Source: JAZKFP01 sp040386355
GTDB lineage: Bacteria > Pseudomonadota > Gammaproteobacteria > Pseudomonadales > UBA6940
Length of the DNA stretch: 10,172 bases
Reading direction: 5' to 3'
NCBI GenBank assembly: GCA_040386355.1
Contig: JAZKFP010000067.1
Span: 1 to 10,172, forward strand
Position numbers and translations under genes: made by a program. Of this stretch, positions 1-6,601 are shown piece by piece. The notes beneath the pieces are model-generated. The model was not told where the DNA came from. It searched no databases and saw only the letters and a list, made by a program, of their open reading frames with translations. The stretch's first letter is position 1. Every line of letters starts with the position of its first letter.

Positions 1-70
1 AAACCTTTTTGATTAAAAAGGTTTAGGGCGAATGAGTAAGCAACAACCTAGAAAATTATTTTGCGGAAGG
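1..70 (+). repeat. Structured mini-element, copy 1 (left end outside window)
   Basis: This is the right part of a short palindromic repeat family found six times in the window. It starts with a hairpin (AAACCTTTTT, loop GATT, AAAAAGGTTT; positions 1-24), then carries the family core GGGCGAATGAGTAAGCAACAACC at 26-48 and the right arm TAGAAAATTATTTTGCGGAAGG. It ends GG at 69-70, followed by TA at 71-72. The matching left arm lies outside the window. It lacks the central GCCCGCGCAGCAT hairpin seen in other copies. It ends 38 bp before the porin start codon and is in the same direction, so it probably forms part of the porin 5' untranslated region. Confidence 0.75.
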
Positions 71-112
71 TATTGTTCAACCGACAAAAGGAAGGGGAGA
101 CCCACTACATGA
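32..112 (+). CDS. Possible 26-residue upstream ORF that starts in the repeat and overlaps the porin start
   Basis: An ATG inside the repeat core opens a frame reading MSKQQPRKLFCGRY and then a basic tail ending KGRPTT. The stop TGA (110-112) overlaps the porin ATG (109-111) as ATGA, the layout typical of translational coupling. No good ribosome binding site is visible before the ATG (AGGGCGA lies very close). The peptide resembles the small ORF in the repeat copy upstream of rpmJ (S-x-QQP-x-x-LF-x-GRY), but the repeat's DNA and hairpin constraints alone could explain that. Whether it is translated is unknown, so it is a candidate leader ORF and not an established gene. Confidence 0.2.
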   Translation: MSKQQPRKLFCGRYCSTDKRKGRPTT

Positions 113-774
113 TGATGAATAAACTTTCAATTACTGTTTCAGCTGCACTTATTGGCGCAAGCTTAATGACTGCGGAAATCGCATCTGCTGACGTTACTGC
201 TAACGTTGGTGCTGCAAACATGTATTTATTTCGTGGAGCAAATTTAAGCGACGGCGCACCGCAAGTGTTTGGTGGCGTTGATTTCACCCACGAAACTGGT
301 GCATATGTAGGTACTTGGGTTTCTAATGACACAGTAACTGGTCAAGAAATGGATCTTTATGCAGGTTTTGCCGGCGAAATGAGCGGCTTCACCTATGACA
401 TTGGTATTATTGATTATGAATATACCGACGAAGAAGATCACAAGTTTGGTGAACTCTCTGAATTAATGATTTCTGGCGGTTTTGGTCCTTTCGGTTTGTC
501 GTGGTATCAATCTTTGCAGGGTGAAGATTCTACTCCTTTTACTGGTGGGTATGATTACATCAATGCATCGTATACCTACGAAGCATTCAGCGCTGGCTTA
601 GGCCAATTCCTAGGTGGTCCTGATGATGTGGATTACACTCACTTAGATTTATCTTACGCAGTTACCGACGAACTTTCTTTCACAGCTTCTAACGTGATTG
701 ATAAAGACGACGGCGCAGGGGTAAACAACGGCTTTAAATTAGTTGTTACCTGGGCAAAAGAATTTGAACTTTAA
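109..774 (+). CDS. TorF family putative outer-membrane porin
   Basis: This encodes a 221-residue secreted protein of the TorF/Gcw_chp family, small beta-barrel proteins thought to form outer-membrane pores; the substrate is unknown. Residues 1-27 form a signal peptide (MMMNK, a hydrophobic stretch, then AEIASA before DVTANVG). The mature part has the family's opening pattern VTANVGAANMYLFRG, then YVGTWVSND, DLYAGFAGE and YDIGIIDYEY, with alternating hydrophobic and aromatic residues as in transmembrane beta strands, ending in LVVTWAKEFEL. The start was chosen at 109 because AGGAAGGGGAG (89-99) is a strong ribosome binding site at suitable spacing. The frame is open back to 61, but that would put 16 basic residues before the signal peptide. 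Three ATG codons in a row leave the exact start uncertain by two residues. A repeat element sits directly upstream and a terminator follows. Confidence 0.88.
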   Translation: MMMNKLSITVSAALIGASLMTAEIASADVTANVGAANMYLFRGANLSDGAPQVFGGVDFTHETGAYVGTWVSNDTVTGQEMDLYAGFAGEMSGFTYDIGIIDYEYTDEEDHKFGELSELMISGGFGPFGLSWYQSLQGEDSTPFTGGYDYINASYTYEAFSAGLGQFLGGPDDVDYTHLDLSYAVTDELSFTASNVIDKDDGAGVNNGFKLVVTWAKEFEL

Positions 775-795
775 TTTTTAATTTACACAATGACG

Positions 796-813
796 AGTAG
801 CTTGCTACTTTTT
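796..813 (+). terminator. Small hairpin with T-run after the porin gene
   Basis: AGTAGC-TT-GCTACT is followed by TTTT about 20 bp after the porin stop. The stem is only 6 bp, so this is a weak or accessory terminator beside the stronger one at 831-863. Confidence 0.35.
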
Positions 814-830
814 GTTTTGAATTTTAGTTC

Positions 831-863
831 AAAAAAAAGCGGAGCTTAAGCTCCGCTTTTTTT
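831..863. terminator. Bidirectional Rho-independent terminator
   Basis: A perfect 20-bp palindrome (AGCGGAGCTT/AAGCTCCGCT) is flanked by an A-run on the left and a T-run on the right, so it reads as a terminator on both strands. It lies between the convergent porin (plus) and acyltransferase (minus) genes and would serve both. Confidence 0.9.
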
Positions 864-887
864 ATGATTAGTCTGAAACAAGCTGGT

Positions 888-2159
888 TTAAATTTTTGTT
901 TCTTCTGCTTTTAAAGTTTTAGTCACTGGTGTTTTATCCGCATAATTTTTTCTGTCATTTTCACTTCTAAAACTTTTGTTTGTTTCGTTTTGATCTATTT
1001 GAAACGCATAAGATGTTGGAAGGATTACTTTGAGGTTTTTATACTTTAATGATTTGCCATTAAACAACCAACTCATAAGCGTAAATCGACTTACTACATA
1101 ATGATGCAGCAATAACGATAAGCTCATCGACAATACAACGACCAAACTAAATTTAACGTACGTATGCCAATCGACAACTAAAAAAATCAATCCGAATATC
1201 ACTACAAAGAAATGATGAAATAAATAAATTGAATACGATGCGTCTGCTAAATAATTAAATCCTTTGGAGGGCTTGTCAAAAAATTTACGGAAAAAGGCAA
1301 AACACATCACCGCAAATCCCCAAGGAAGAAATGCGAGACTATATCGATTAAGGATCTTTGAAAAAATGTCATTTTGTTCTTCTAAATAAATGCCGCCAAT
1401 AAATGCCATAATTACAGCAACCGGCACCCATAAATAAAAAAGAGAAAATTCATTAAATAAATTACGGTTAAATGCCATTAAATATCCAAAAAAGAAGAAT
1501 CCACCAAAATAAAATATTTCATGAATATTTAAAAAAAAGCCTGAGGTATCAATTATCGAATCGATACGGTAACTCAGCATGTTTAAAGAAATAGTCCCTA
1601 AAGGCACTATCAATAGATAGGCCCCTCCTCGCACCCAAGGTAATTTATTGGTAATTTTTTCGTAGAGATAGAGAGTATGTTTGGCAATTAAATAATATCC
1701 GGTTGCAGCTATCAAAAAGTAAATAACTAGACAGTTTAAAAACCATAAATGCGATACCCAGTAACCGTCCATTAAATATTGACTTAAACTTAATTGAAAA
1801 GGAATCTCACTATAAAGATGAAAAACAATAAAATTTTGTAGTGAATTGAATAGGAGTGCAGTGGTTATGAGGGGGATAATAATTCGCGGTAAACGAATAT
1901 TTAAAAACTTTTTTGTCCCATAGCGCTGTAAAGTTACATAACAAAAAAAACCAGAAATAATAAAAAAGCAAGGCATACGGAATTGTGCAATTAAACGCCA
2001 TATCCAATTAAGCGTATTGTTTTTTACAGGATCTGAAATAACCCAATCGGCGCTAACTGCATAGATAGCTGCAGCATGTAGCACAACACCAAGCATCATT
2101 AAAACACTTCGCATTGCATCTAAATAATACAGTCGTGGCAGCTTTGGTTGAATAGACAA
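888..2159 (-). CDS. OpgC/MdoC-like membrane acyltransferase (acyltransferase family 3)
   Basis: This encodes a 423-residue polytopic inner-membrane protein. It follows E. coli OpgC (MdoC), which adds succinyl groups to periplasmic glucans, through most of its length. Matching blocks are RLYYLDAMRSVLMMLG (10-24) with the family His at 28, FRMPCFFIISGFF (60-72), SHLWFL (136-141), ASYSIYLFHH (307-316) and the closing RFTLMSWLFNGK (358-369). About ten hydrophobic segments are visible. The last 50 residues are polar, charged and unlike OpgC. The start is taken as TTG (2157-2159): an in-frame TAA immediately precedes it, and the first ATG (residue 16) would remove the conserved YYLDAMR block. The ribosome binding site is weak (GGA about 10 bp upstream). 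No glucan synthesis genes (opgG, opgH) are in the window, so the substrate could be another glycan. Family assignment is firm; the substrate is inferred. Confidence 0.82.
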   Translation of the reverse strand: MSIQPKLPRLYYLDAMRSVLMMLGVVLHAAAIYAVSADWVISDPVKNNTLNWIWRLIAQFRMPCFFIISGFFCYVTLQRYGTKKFLNIRLPRIIIPLITTALLFNSLQNFIVFHLYSEIPFQLSLSQYLMDGYWVSHLWFLNCLVIYFLIAATGYYLIAKHTLYLYEKITNKLPWVRGGAYLLIVPLGTISLNMLSYRIDSIIDTSGFFLNIHEIFYFGGFFFFGYLMAFNRNLFNEFSLFYLWVPVAVIMAFIGGIYLEEQNDIFSKILNRYSLAFLPWGFAVMCFAFFRKFFDKPSKGFNYLADASYSIYLFHHFFVVIFGLIFLVVDWHTYVKFSLVVVLSMSLSLLLHHYVVSRFTLMSWLFNGKSLKYKNLKVILPTSYAFQIDQNETNKSFRSENDRKNYADKTPVTKTLKAEETKI

Positions 2160-2356
2160 TTACAATCACATCCGTTTGATTGGGAATTGCGCGGATCAAG
2201 TGAAATAATCTGAATCACTGTCCGAAGGTTTTTAAAACCCTAATACTCACTTAACAACATTACTGACTGGGGTGAAAAGTCAGATATAGAGACGACTTCT
2301 TACTAATTTAACTTACCGGAAAAAGGTTGTTTTGAATCATTAATTTAAAAAATACT
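2160..2356. other. Intergenic stretch upstream of the acyltransferase gene
   Basis: No coding potential is visible. Together with the repeats at 2357-2648 it makes up the roughly 490-bp gap between pldA and the acyltransferase gene. A short inverted match, ATCCG/CGGAT (about 2170-2195), flanks a 17-bp loop. A promoter for the minus-strand acyltransferase gene should lie here, but I see no convincing -35/-10 pair. Confidence 0.4.
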
Positions 2357-2505
2357 TTAAGCCGCACGCAAAATGATTTTCCTGTGGGTAAGTCTTTTGA
2401 TGAAAAGACTTACCTTGAGTGAGGCCCGCGGAGCATATTGCAAAATATGTGAGCAGGGCGAAAGAAAGATACAACACTAAAGAAAACTATTTTTTAAACG
2501 CAGCA
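2357..2505 (+). repeat. Structured mini-element, copy 2 (right arm decayed)
   Basis: The left end AGCCGCACGCAAAATGATTT matches copy 3 (AGCCGCATGCTAAATGATTT). It is followed by a perfect hairpin (GTAAGTCTTTT, loop GATG, AAAAGACTTAC; 2388-2413), then GGCCCGCGGAGCATATTGCAAAATATGTGAGCAGGGCGA, which is the family's central hairpin (2422-2461). The expected CAACAACC and right arm are only partly recognisable (ACAACACTAAAGAAAACTATTTT). The right boundary is approximate. It sits in tandem with copy 3 in the same direction. Confidence 0.7.
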
Positions 2506-2530
2506 TTTATATTTGAAATTATATACTCTA

Positions 2531-2648
2531 GCCGCATGCTAAATGATTTCTCCGTAGGCGCTTACGAAATAAGCCCGCGCAGCATACTGAAAAGTATGTG
2601 AGCAGGCGAATGAGTAAGCAACAACCGGAGAAATCATTTAGCGAAGGC
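2531..2648 (+). repeat. Structured mini-element, copy 3
   Basis: The terminal arms GCTAAATGATTTCTCCG (2538-2554) and CGGAGAAATCATTTAGC (2626-2642) are perfect inverted repeats of 17 bp. Between them lie a first hairpin (GGCGCTTA...TAAGCCC), a central hairpin (GCCCGCGCAGCATACT, loop GAAA, AGTATGTGAGCAGGC; 2573-2607) and GAATGAGTAAGCAACAAC. The left flank has TA (2529-2530); the right flank lacks it. The right end lies 5-6 bp from the pldA stop codon. Read from the minus strand, the hairpins could help end or stabilise the pldA transcript, for which no classical terminator is visible. Confidence 0.85.
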
Positions 2649-2653
2649 CCCAC

Positions 2654-3781
2654 TCACAGCCAGTCTGATAGGACAATACCTACACCCACCCTACTCACAT
2701 TCTGATTATAATCAATTAAACTTTCGCCATATCCATTAAATAACTGAACATATCCTCTCAACCGATTCGTTAAAGGAAACGTATAATCAAGCTGAATAGC
2801 ACCGCGGTTTTCATCGCGTAAATTATTTCTAAGCAAAATGCCTACTTCATCGTTATCGTTAGTCCACACGGCATAAAAATCAAAATTTCCCATATATTTT
2901 TCTATGTCAGGATTTTGATCACCGCGCACATCGTCGTCGCTTGTTTTTTCATCTTCAGGAATACGCCACCAAGGTTTTAATTGGAAAATCCAATTACTAC
3001 GTTCCCAACTAATTTGAGTAAATACTCTATTCCAACTGCGTGAAAAAGGTAAATCTTTTCCGTTAGATTGATGAGAAACTCCAAGTGTGGCTACATTTAC
3101 ATCCGTATTGAAAAAATTTAGTTGAAAAGGTAATTGCCAAAATAATTCAGCTTCGTAATTACTTTCACGAAATGGCAGTGAATGTTCTTTATTGTATAAC
3201 TGCCAAAAAGATAATGTTGTAAATGCAAAATACACGCGATCATTATCTGATAATAAACGCTGAGTAATAGGTAATTTAACACTAAATTGAAACTTGGCTT
3301 CCTGCGGTTCGAAAACGGTATCGTCACCTGCTTGTTCAAAAGGTTCGGTATTAATATCGCTGGTATAACTAAAAGGCAATAAATAATTTAATCGATGCGA
3401 GGTAATTGCACGTGGATTTTCGTCAGCTAGTGCTTCACGCGTCAATCGATCTGCCAATAATGAAGATTCGCGTGGCAAAGGTTGCTCTTCAAGATTCTCA
3501 ACTTTTTCGTTGTCCGAACTAATGTCAATTTCTTCGCCTGCATTCTTAGGATTATTTAGTGTATTTATATTTACTTTGTTTGAATCAATATTATTTGAAC
3601 TACAGAATTCAACAATTTCTTCAATATTTGTTTTGGGAGAAGACTGTTGCATTTGTCGCAACCAACAGAGTTCAACCGCTGTGGGTTTAAAGTAATTTAC
3701 TGGAGTTGTATTTTCTTGAGCAAATAATACAGAAGCGCTAAAAAGCAATATCGCGCCTAAAATTCCATTTATTATTTTCAT
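2654..3781 (-). CDS. pldA: Outer-membrane phospholipase A (OMPLA)
   Basis: This encodes a 375-residue outer-membrane beta-barrel that hydrolyses acyl chains of phospholipids misplaced in the outer leaflet. The signal peptide covers residues 1-21 (cleavage after LFA). The barrel begins near residue 130 and keeps the catalytic site SHQSNG...SRSWNR, with His237, Ser239 and Asn251 matching the His-Ser-Asn triad of E. coli PldA. Other family blocks are PFRESNYE (203-210), NPDIEKYMGN (290-299) and GYGESLIDYN (350-359), followed by the barrel end VSRVGVGIVLSDWL. Compared with the 289-residue E. coli enzyme it has a longer N-terminus: residues 30-65 contain two cysteines (39, 60) and 66-125 are acidic and low complexity. 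Start choice is supported by AGGA 6 bp upstream of the ATG. It follows the ribosomal operon in the same direction but beyond that operon's terminator, so it probably has its own promoter. Confidence 0.95.
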   Translation of the reverse strand: MKIINGILGAILLFSASVLFAQENTTPVNYFKPTAVELCWLRQMQQSSPKTNIEEIVEFCSSNNIDSNKVNINTLNNPKNAGEEIDISSDNEKVENLEEQPLPRESSLLADRLTREALADENPRAITSHRLNYLLPFSYTSDINTEPFEQAGDDTVFEPQEAKFQFSVKLPITQRLLSDNDRVYFAFTTLSFWQLYNKEHSLPFRESNYEAELFWQLPFQLNFFNTDVNVATLGVSHQSNGKDLPFSRSWNRVFTQISWERSNWIFQLKPWWRIPEDEKTSDDDVRGDQNPDIEKYMGNFDFYAVWTNDNDEVGILLRNNLRDENRGAIQLDYTFPLTNRLRGYVQLFNGYGESLIDYNQNVSRVGVGIVLSDWL

Positions 3782-4057
3782 TTACTATCCTGTAGTATCA
3801 ATTAATTCGTTTTTTTACTATGTGTTTTAATGTAGTCATTCAATTAACTGCATTTATTGTCATGAGATTGCCTAAAACACTTTTCAAATAGTCAATCAGT
3901 AACAGCCAGCGTTCAACACGGGCGAATGATTATTCGCCCTTACAAATAATGATCACTTCACCTAAAAACACCTCAATCTCTAACGAATATCGTAGGGGCG
4001 AATAATCATTCGCCCGCGGTTATTCTTCTAACATTAGATTTTTGTAATTCATATCAT
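3782..4057. other. Intergenic region upstream of pldA
   Basis: No gene is visible. It holds the pldA ribosome binding site (AGGA, minus strand, about 3788-3792), presumably the pldA promoter, and the paired hairpins at 3920-4015. I could not assign a convincing promoter. Confidence 0.5.
3920..4015. repeat. Inverted pair of 20-bp hairpins (REP/BIME-like)
   Basis: GGGCGAATGATTATTCGCCC (3920-3939) and its reverse complement (3996-4015) each fold into an 8-bp stem with a 4-base loop. They face each other across 56 bp. The match extends outward and inward (CCCTTAC against GTAGGGG). This layout resembles REP/BIME pairs, which are usually scattered between genes in many copies; only this pair is visible here. 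It is unrelated in sequence to the TA-flanked mini-elements. Confidence 0.75.
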
Positions 4058-4082
4058 AAAAAAGGCGCAATTAAGCGCCTTT
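4058..4082 (-). terminator. Rho-independent terminator of the ribosomal operon
   Basis: Read on the minus strand, AAAGGCGCTTAATTGCGCC forms a GC-rich stem (GGCGC/GCGCC, extended by TTAATT) followed by TTTTTTATG, starting 26 bp after the rplQ stop. The A-run on the other side makes it partly bidirectional. Confidence 0.88.
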
Positions 4083-4108
4083 AATATTATTTTAATTATT
4101 TCAAATCC

Positions 4109-4513
4109 TTAAGACTCACTGTGTTCTTCAACAACAGTTTGTTCAGTATTTTTATTGATTGGGCGGCCAACTAATTCTACATACGCCATAGGCGCTGCAT
4201 CACCTTTTCTAAAACCGCATTTCAGAACACGTAAATAGCCACCTGGACGTGCTACATAACGTGGACCAAGTTCGACAAACAATTTACCAACAGCATCTTT
4301 GCTACGTAAACGATCGAAAGCTAGACGACGATGTGCGACGCTATCTTCTTTCGCTAACGTAATGAGAGGCTCAGCCACGCGACGTAATTCTTTTGCTTTA
4401 GGCAAAGTCGTTTTAATTAACTCATGCTCAAATAAAGAAATAGTCATGTTGCGAAACATGGCTAATCTATGTGCGGATGGTTTTAAGCGACGGCCTCTAA
4501 CTCTATGTCTCAT
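4109..4513 (-). CDS. rplQ: 50S ribosomal protein L17
   Basis: This encodes a 134-residue L17, a large-subunit protein near the polypeptide exit tunnel. It matches E. coli L17 throughout: MRHRVRGRRL, HRLAMFRNM, LIKTTLPKAKELRRVAEPLITLAKEDSVAHRRLAF, FVELGPRYVARPGGYLRVLKCGFRKGDAAPMAYVELVGR. A slightly longer acidic tail (TEQTVVEEHSES) makes it 7 residues longer than E. coli L17. It is the last gene of the alpha operon, as usual, with the terminator behind it. The upstream gap to rpoA (139 bp) contains a degenerate mini-element. The ribosome binding site is weak (AAGTGG about 10 bases before the ATG). Confidence 0.98.
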   Translation of the reverse strand: MRHRVRGRRLKPSAHRLAMFRNMTISLFEHELIKTTLPKAKELRRVAEPLITLAKEDSVAHRRLAFDRLRSKDAVGKLFVELGPRYVARPGGYLRVLKCGFRKGDAAPMAYVELVGRPINKNTEQTVVEEHSES

Positions 4514-4542
4514 TGTTCAATACCACTTTTCAACTGTGAATA

Positions 4543-4632
4543 CCAAATTCATTTCAATCTTCCCACAAAATGCCGTTTAAAAGACATTCAGTACACGCTC
4601 ATTCGCCTACGAGAAAATCAATTTGAATTCGG
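4543..4632 (-). repeat. Structured mini-element, copy 4 (short, degenerate)
   Basis: On the minus strand the left arm is CCGAATTCAAATTGATTTTC and the right arm GAAGATTGAAATGAATTTGG; about 15 of 20 positions pair. The ends are CC and GG, with TA outside on both sides (4541-4542 and 4633-4634), as in the copies around rpmJ. Directly after the left arm comes TCGTAGGCGAATGAGCG, close to the family core, but the central hairpin is missing. It is probably a deleted and decayed member of the family, between rpoA and rplQ and in the direction of transcription. Confidence 0.6.
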
Positions 4633-4652
4633 TATATATCTATCTTATATAA

Positions 4653-5654
4653 TTAACGAATTCGTACGCCACGACCTTCACTTCGTAATCCAGAAGGCGG
4701 CCAATTTTCTAAACGCATACCCAACTGCAAGCCACGTTGTGCTAAAACATCTTTAATTTCGGTAAGTGATTTCTTACCCAAGTTAGGAGTCTTCAGCAAT
4801 TCAACTTCGGTACGTTGAACAAGATCACCAATGTAATAAATATTTTCTGCTTTCAAACAATTTGCAGAACGAACCGTTAACTCAAGATCATCAACTGATT
4901 TCAATAGAATTGGATCAACCAACTCTTGTTCGTCTTCAATATCCGATTTTAAATCTTGCTCAAGATCGACGAATACCGATAATTGTTGTTGCAGAATTTT
5001 TGCTGCACGCCGAATGGCATTTTCAGGATCAATTGCACCATTGGTTTCAAGATCGATTACTAACTTATCTAAGTTAGTTCGTTGCTCAACGCGCGCGTTT
5101 TCTACTGCATAAGTGACTTTCAAAATAGGACTAAACGAGGCATCTAATTTAAGACGGCCAACTGCTTGAGTTTCTGAAGCAACTTGGCGATTATCTGCTG
5201 CTTGATAACCACGACCTGCAACAACACGTAACGCCATACGAATATGTGCGCCCTCACTTAAATTTGCGATTACATGATTTTTGTTAACAATTTCTACTTG
5301 GCTTAATGTTTCAATATCGCCAGCGGTTAAGACACCAGGGCCATTTTTTTCAATGCGTAAGATAACTTCTTCTTTGTCTAACAGGCGTACTGAAACACCT
5401 TTTAGATTTAAAAGAATATTCATCACATCTTCTTGAACACCTTCGATCGTACTGTATTCGTGCTGAACGCCTTCGATATCCACATCAACAATAGCAGCGC
5501 CTTTCATGCTGGATAATAAAATCCGTCTCAACGCGTTTCCTAATGTATGTCCAAAGCCACGCTCAAGCGGTTCCAGCGTGATACGTGCAGAAGTCTTCGA
5601 CGTTTCTTTAACATCGATAGCCTTTGGCACTAAGAACTCTTCCATTGCTTGCAT
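4653..5654 (-). CDS. rpoA: DNA-directed RNA polymerase subunit alpha
   Basis: This encodes a 333-residue RNA polymerase alpha subunit. The N-terminal domain (about 1-232), which dimerises and binds beta and beta', has ITLEPLERGFGHTLGNALRRILLSSM (25-50), HEYSTIEGVQEDV (65-77) and ARVEQRTNLDKLVIDLETNG (187-206). A linker rich in acidic residues follows (233-247). The C-terminal domain, which contacts UP-element DNA and activators, has VRSANCLKAENIYYIGDLVQRTEVELLKTPNLGKKSLTEIKD; Arg262 corresponds to E. coli Arg265 and NLGKKS is at 291-296. The C-terminus is longer than in E. coli and basic (LRSEGRGVRIR). GAGG about 7 bp upstream of the ATG supports the start. It lies between rpsD and rplQ, the normal alpha-operon position. 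Confidence 0.99.
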   Translation of the reverse strand: MQAMEEFLVPKAIDVKETSKTSARITLEPLERGFGHTLGNALRRILLSSMKGAAIVDVDIEGVQHEYSTIEGVQEDVMNILLNLKGVSVRLLDKEEVILRIEKNGPGVLTAGDIETLSQVEIVNKNHVIANLSEGAHIRMALRVVAGRGYQAADNRQVASETQAVGRLKLDASFSPILKVTYAVENARVEQRTNLDKLVIDLETNGAIDPENAIRRAAKILQQQLSVFVDLEQDLKSDIEDEQELVDPILLKSVDDLELTVRSANCLKAENIYYIGDLVQRTEVELLKTPNLGKKSLTEIKDVLAQRGLQLGMRLENWPPSGLRSEGRGVRIR

Positions 5655-5851
5655 TCAGGCACCTCATTAATAGATTCAGATCATGTCTGTCATGAACAGC
5701 AATTAAGCGACTTCACTATTTTTTAAAAACTCATATCCGTCATAAGTTTAAAAGAGTGAAGGAAACAAGCATTCATTAAATGATTGCTTTAAACCTAAAA
5801 AAACAGATCAGATTACTCTAGTTTTTTAGGAAGAATATCATTATGAAAATC
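5655..5851 (-). other. Wide rpsD-rpoA gap with two hairpins
   Basis: This 197-bp gap contains no ORF. Two inverted repeats stand out: CTTCACT...AGTGAAG (5711-5761, stem interrupted and extended by TTTTAAAAACT/AGTTTAAAA) and CCTAAAAAAAC...GTTTTTTAGG (5794-5830). The second starts about 22 nt after the rpsD stop on the transcript. They could be processing or attenuation structures, but both stems are AT-rich and no T-run makes either a standard terminator. Neither shows the CC/GG ends or core of the mini-element family. The rpoA ribosome binding site is at the left edge. Confidence 0.4.
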
Positions 5852-6466
5852 TTACTTAGAATACAATTCCACAATACGATTTACTTCAAATTCAATATTG
5901 TCTAATGCTGGTAAAGCTTTTACTGTTGCTTCAAATTTTTCACGATTCACTTCCAACCACTCTGAAGCACCACGTTGTGAAGCTAAATCAAGTGAAGCTT
6001 GAATGCGCAATTGCTTCTTTGCTCTATCACGAATTGCAACTACATCACCGGCAGAAACTTGATACGAAGCGATATTAACGGTTGCGCCATTTACCATAAT
6101 GGATTTATGAGAAACAAGTTGTCTTGCCTCTGAACGCGTACTACCAAAACCAATGCGATACACGACGTTATCTAAACGACGCTCAAGATTTTGTAATAAA
6201 ATATCACCTGTGCTGCCTTTATTACGTGCAGACTTTTTGTAGTAATTACGGAATTGTTTTTCAAGAACACCATAGGTACGACGTACTTTTTGCTTCTCAC
6301 GAAACTGCACACCATAATCTGAAAGCCGACCACGACGAGCACCGTGCTGACCAGGAGCAGTAGTGGAACGACATTTTTGCTCGTAAGACTTAACCCCACT
6401 GGTTAGTCCGAGGTCTGCCCCTTCTCGACGGGACAGTTTGCACCGAGGGCCTCGATAACGCGCCAT
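5852..6466 (-). CDS. rpsD: 30S ribosomal protein S4
   Basis: This encodes a 204-residue S4, a primary 16S rRNA binding protein that starts assembly of the small-subunit body and in E. coli represses its own operon. The N-terminus is MARYRGPRCKLSRREGADL; STTAPGQHGARRGRLSDYGVQFREKQKVRRTYGVLEKQF follows (34-72). The S4 RNA-binding domain is RRLDNVVYRIGFGSTRSEARQLVSHKSIMVNG (96-127). The length is close to E. coli (206). Only two cysteines (9, 32) remain in the N-terminal part, so this is the zinc-free form. GAGG lies 8 bp before the ATG. Confidence 0.99.
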   Translation of the reverse strand: MARYRGPRCKLSRREGADLGLTSGVKSYEQKCRSTTAPGQHGARRGRLSDYGVQFREKQKVRRTYGVLEKQFRNYYKKSARNKGSTGDILLQNLERRLDNVVYRIGFGSTRSEARQLVSHKSIMVNGATVNIASYQVSAGDVVAIRDRAKKQLRIQASLDLASQRGASEWLEVNREKFEATVKALPALDNIEFEVNRIVELYSK

Positions 6467-6601
6467 AAACCAACCTCAATTTTCTACAAATTATCTAAAA
6501 ATACATTTGTTAAGTGACTGTTTGAATTTTAAAAAAAATATGTCATCACTTAAAGCTGAAACTCAGCGGACTAATTTTCTACAACAAACTTTTATTCAAA
6601 A
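6467..6601 (-). other. rpsK-rpsD gap with a weak hairpin
   Basis: There is no ORF in these 135 bp. TAAGTGA (6511-6517) and TCACTTA (6546-6552) form a 7-bp inverted repeat around an A/T-rich loop. The 11-base string TTTTCTACAAA/TTTTCTACAAC occurs near both ends of the gap (about 6480 and 6575). The rpsD ribosome binding site is at the left edge. I assign no function. Confidence 0.3.

Noticed and set aside
61..108. Longer porin ORF beginning at a TTG
   Set aside because: It would place 16 charged residues before the signal peptide, and the strong ribosome binding site lies downstream of it at 89-99.
2290..2345. Possible further fragment of the mini-element (TACCGG, GGTTGTT, AATCATT)
   Set aside because: Only short scattered matches in the wrong order; no arm pairing or core sequence.
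2419..2601. 60-codon plus-strand ORF
   Set aside because: It runs through two repeat copies, has no ribosome binding site, and its sequence is explained by the repeats.
4299..5077. Several plus-strand ORFs opposite rplQ and rpoA
   Set aside because: They are antisense shadows of strongly conserved genes and show no recognisable protein features.
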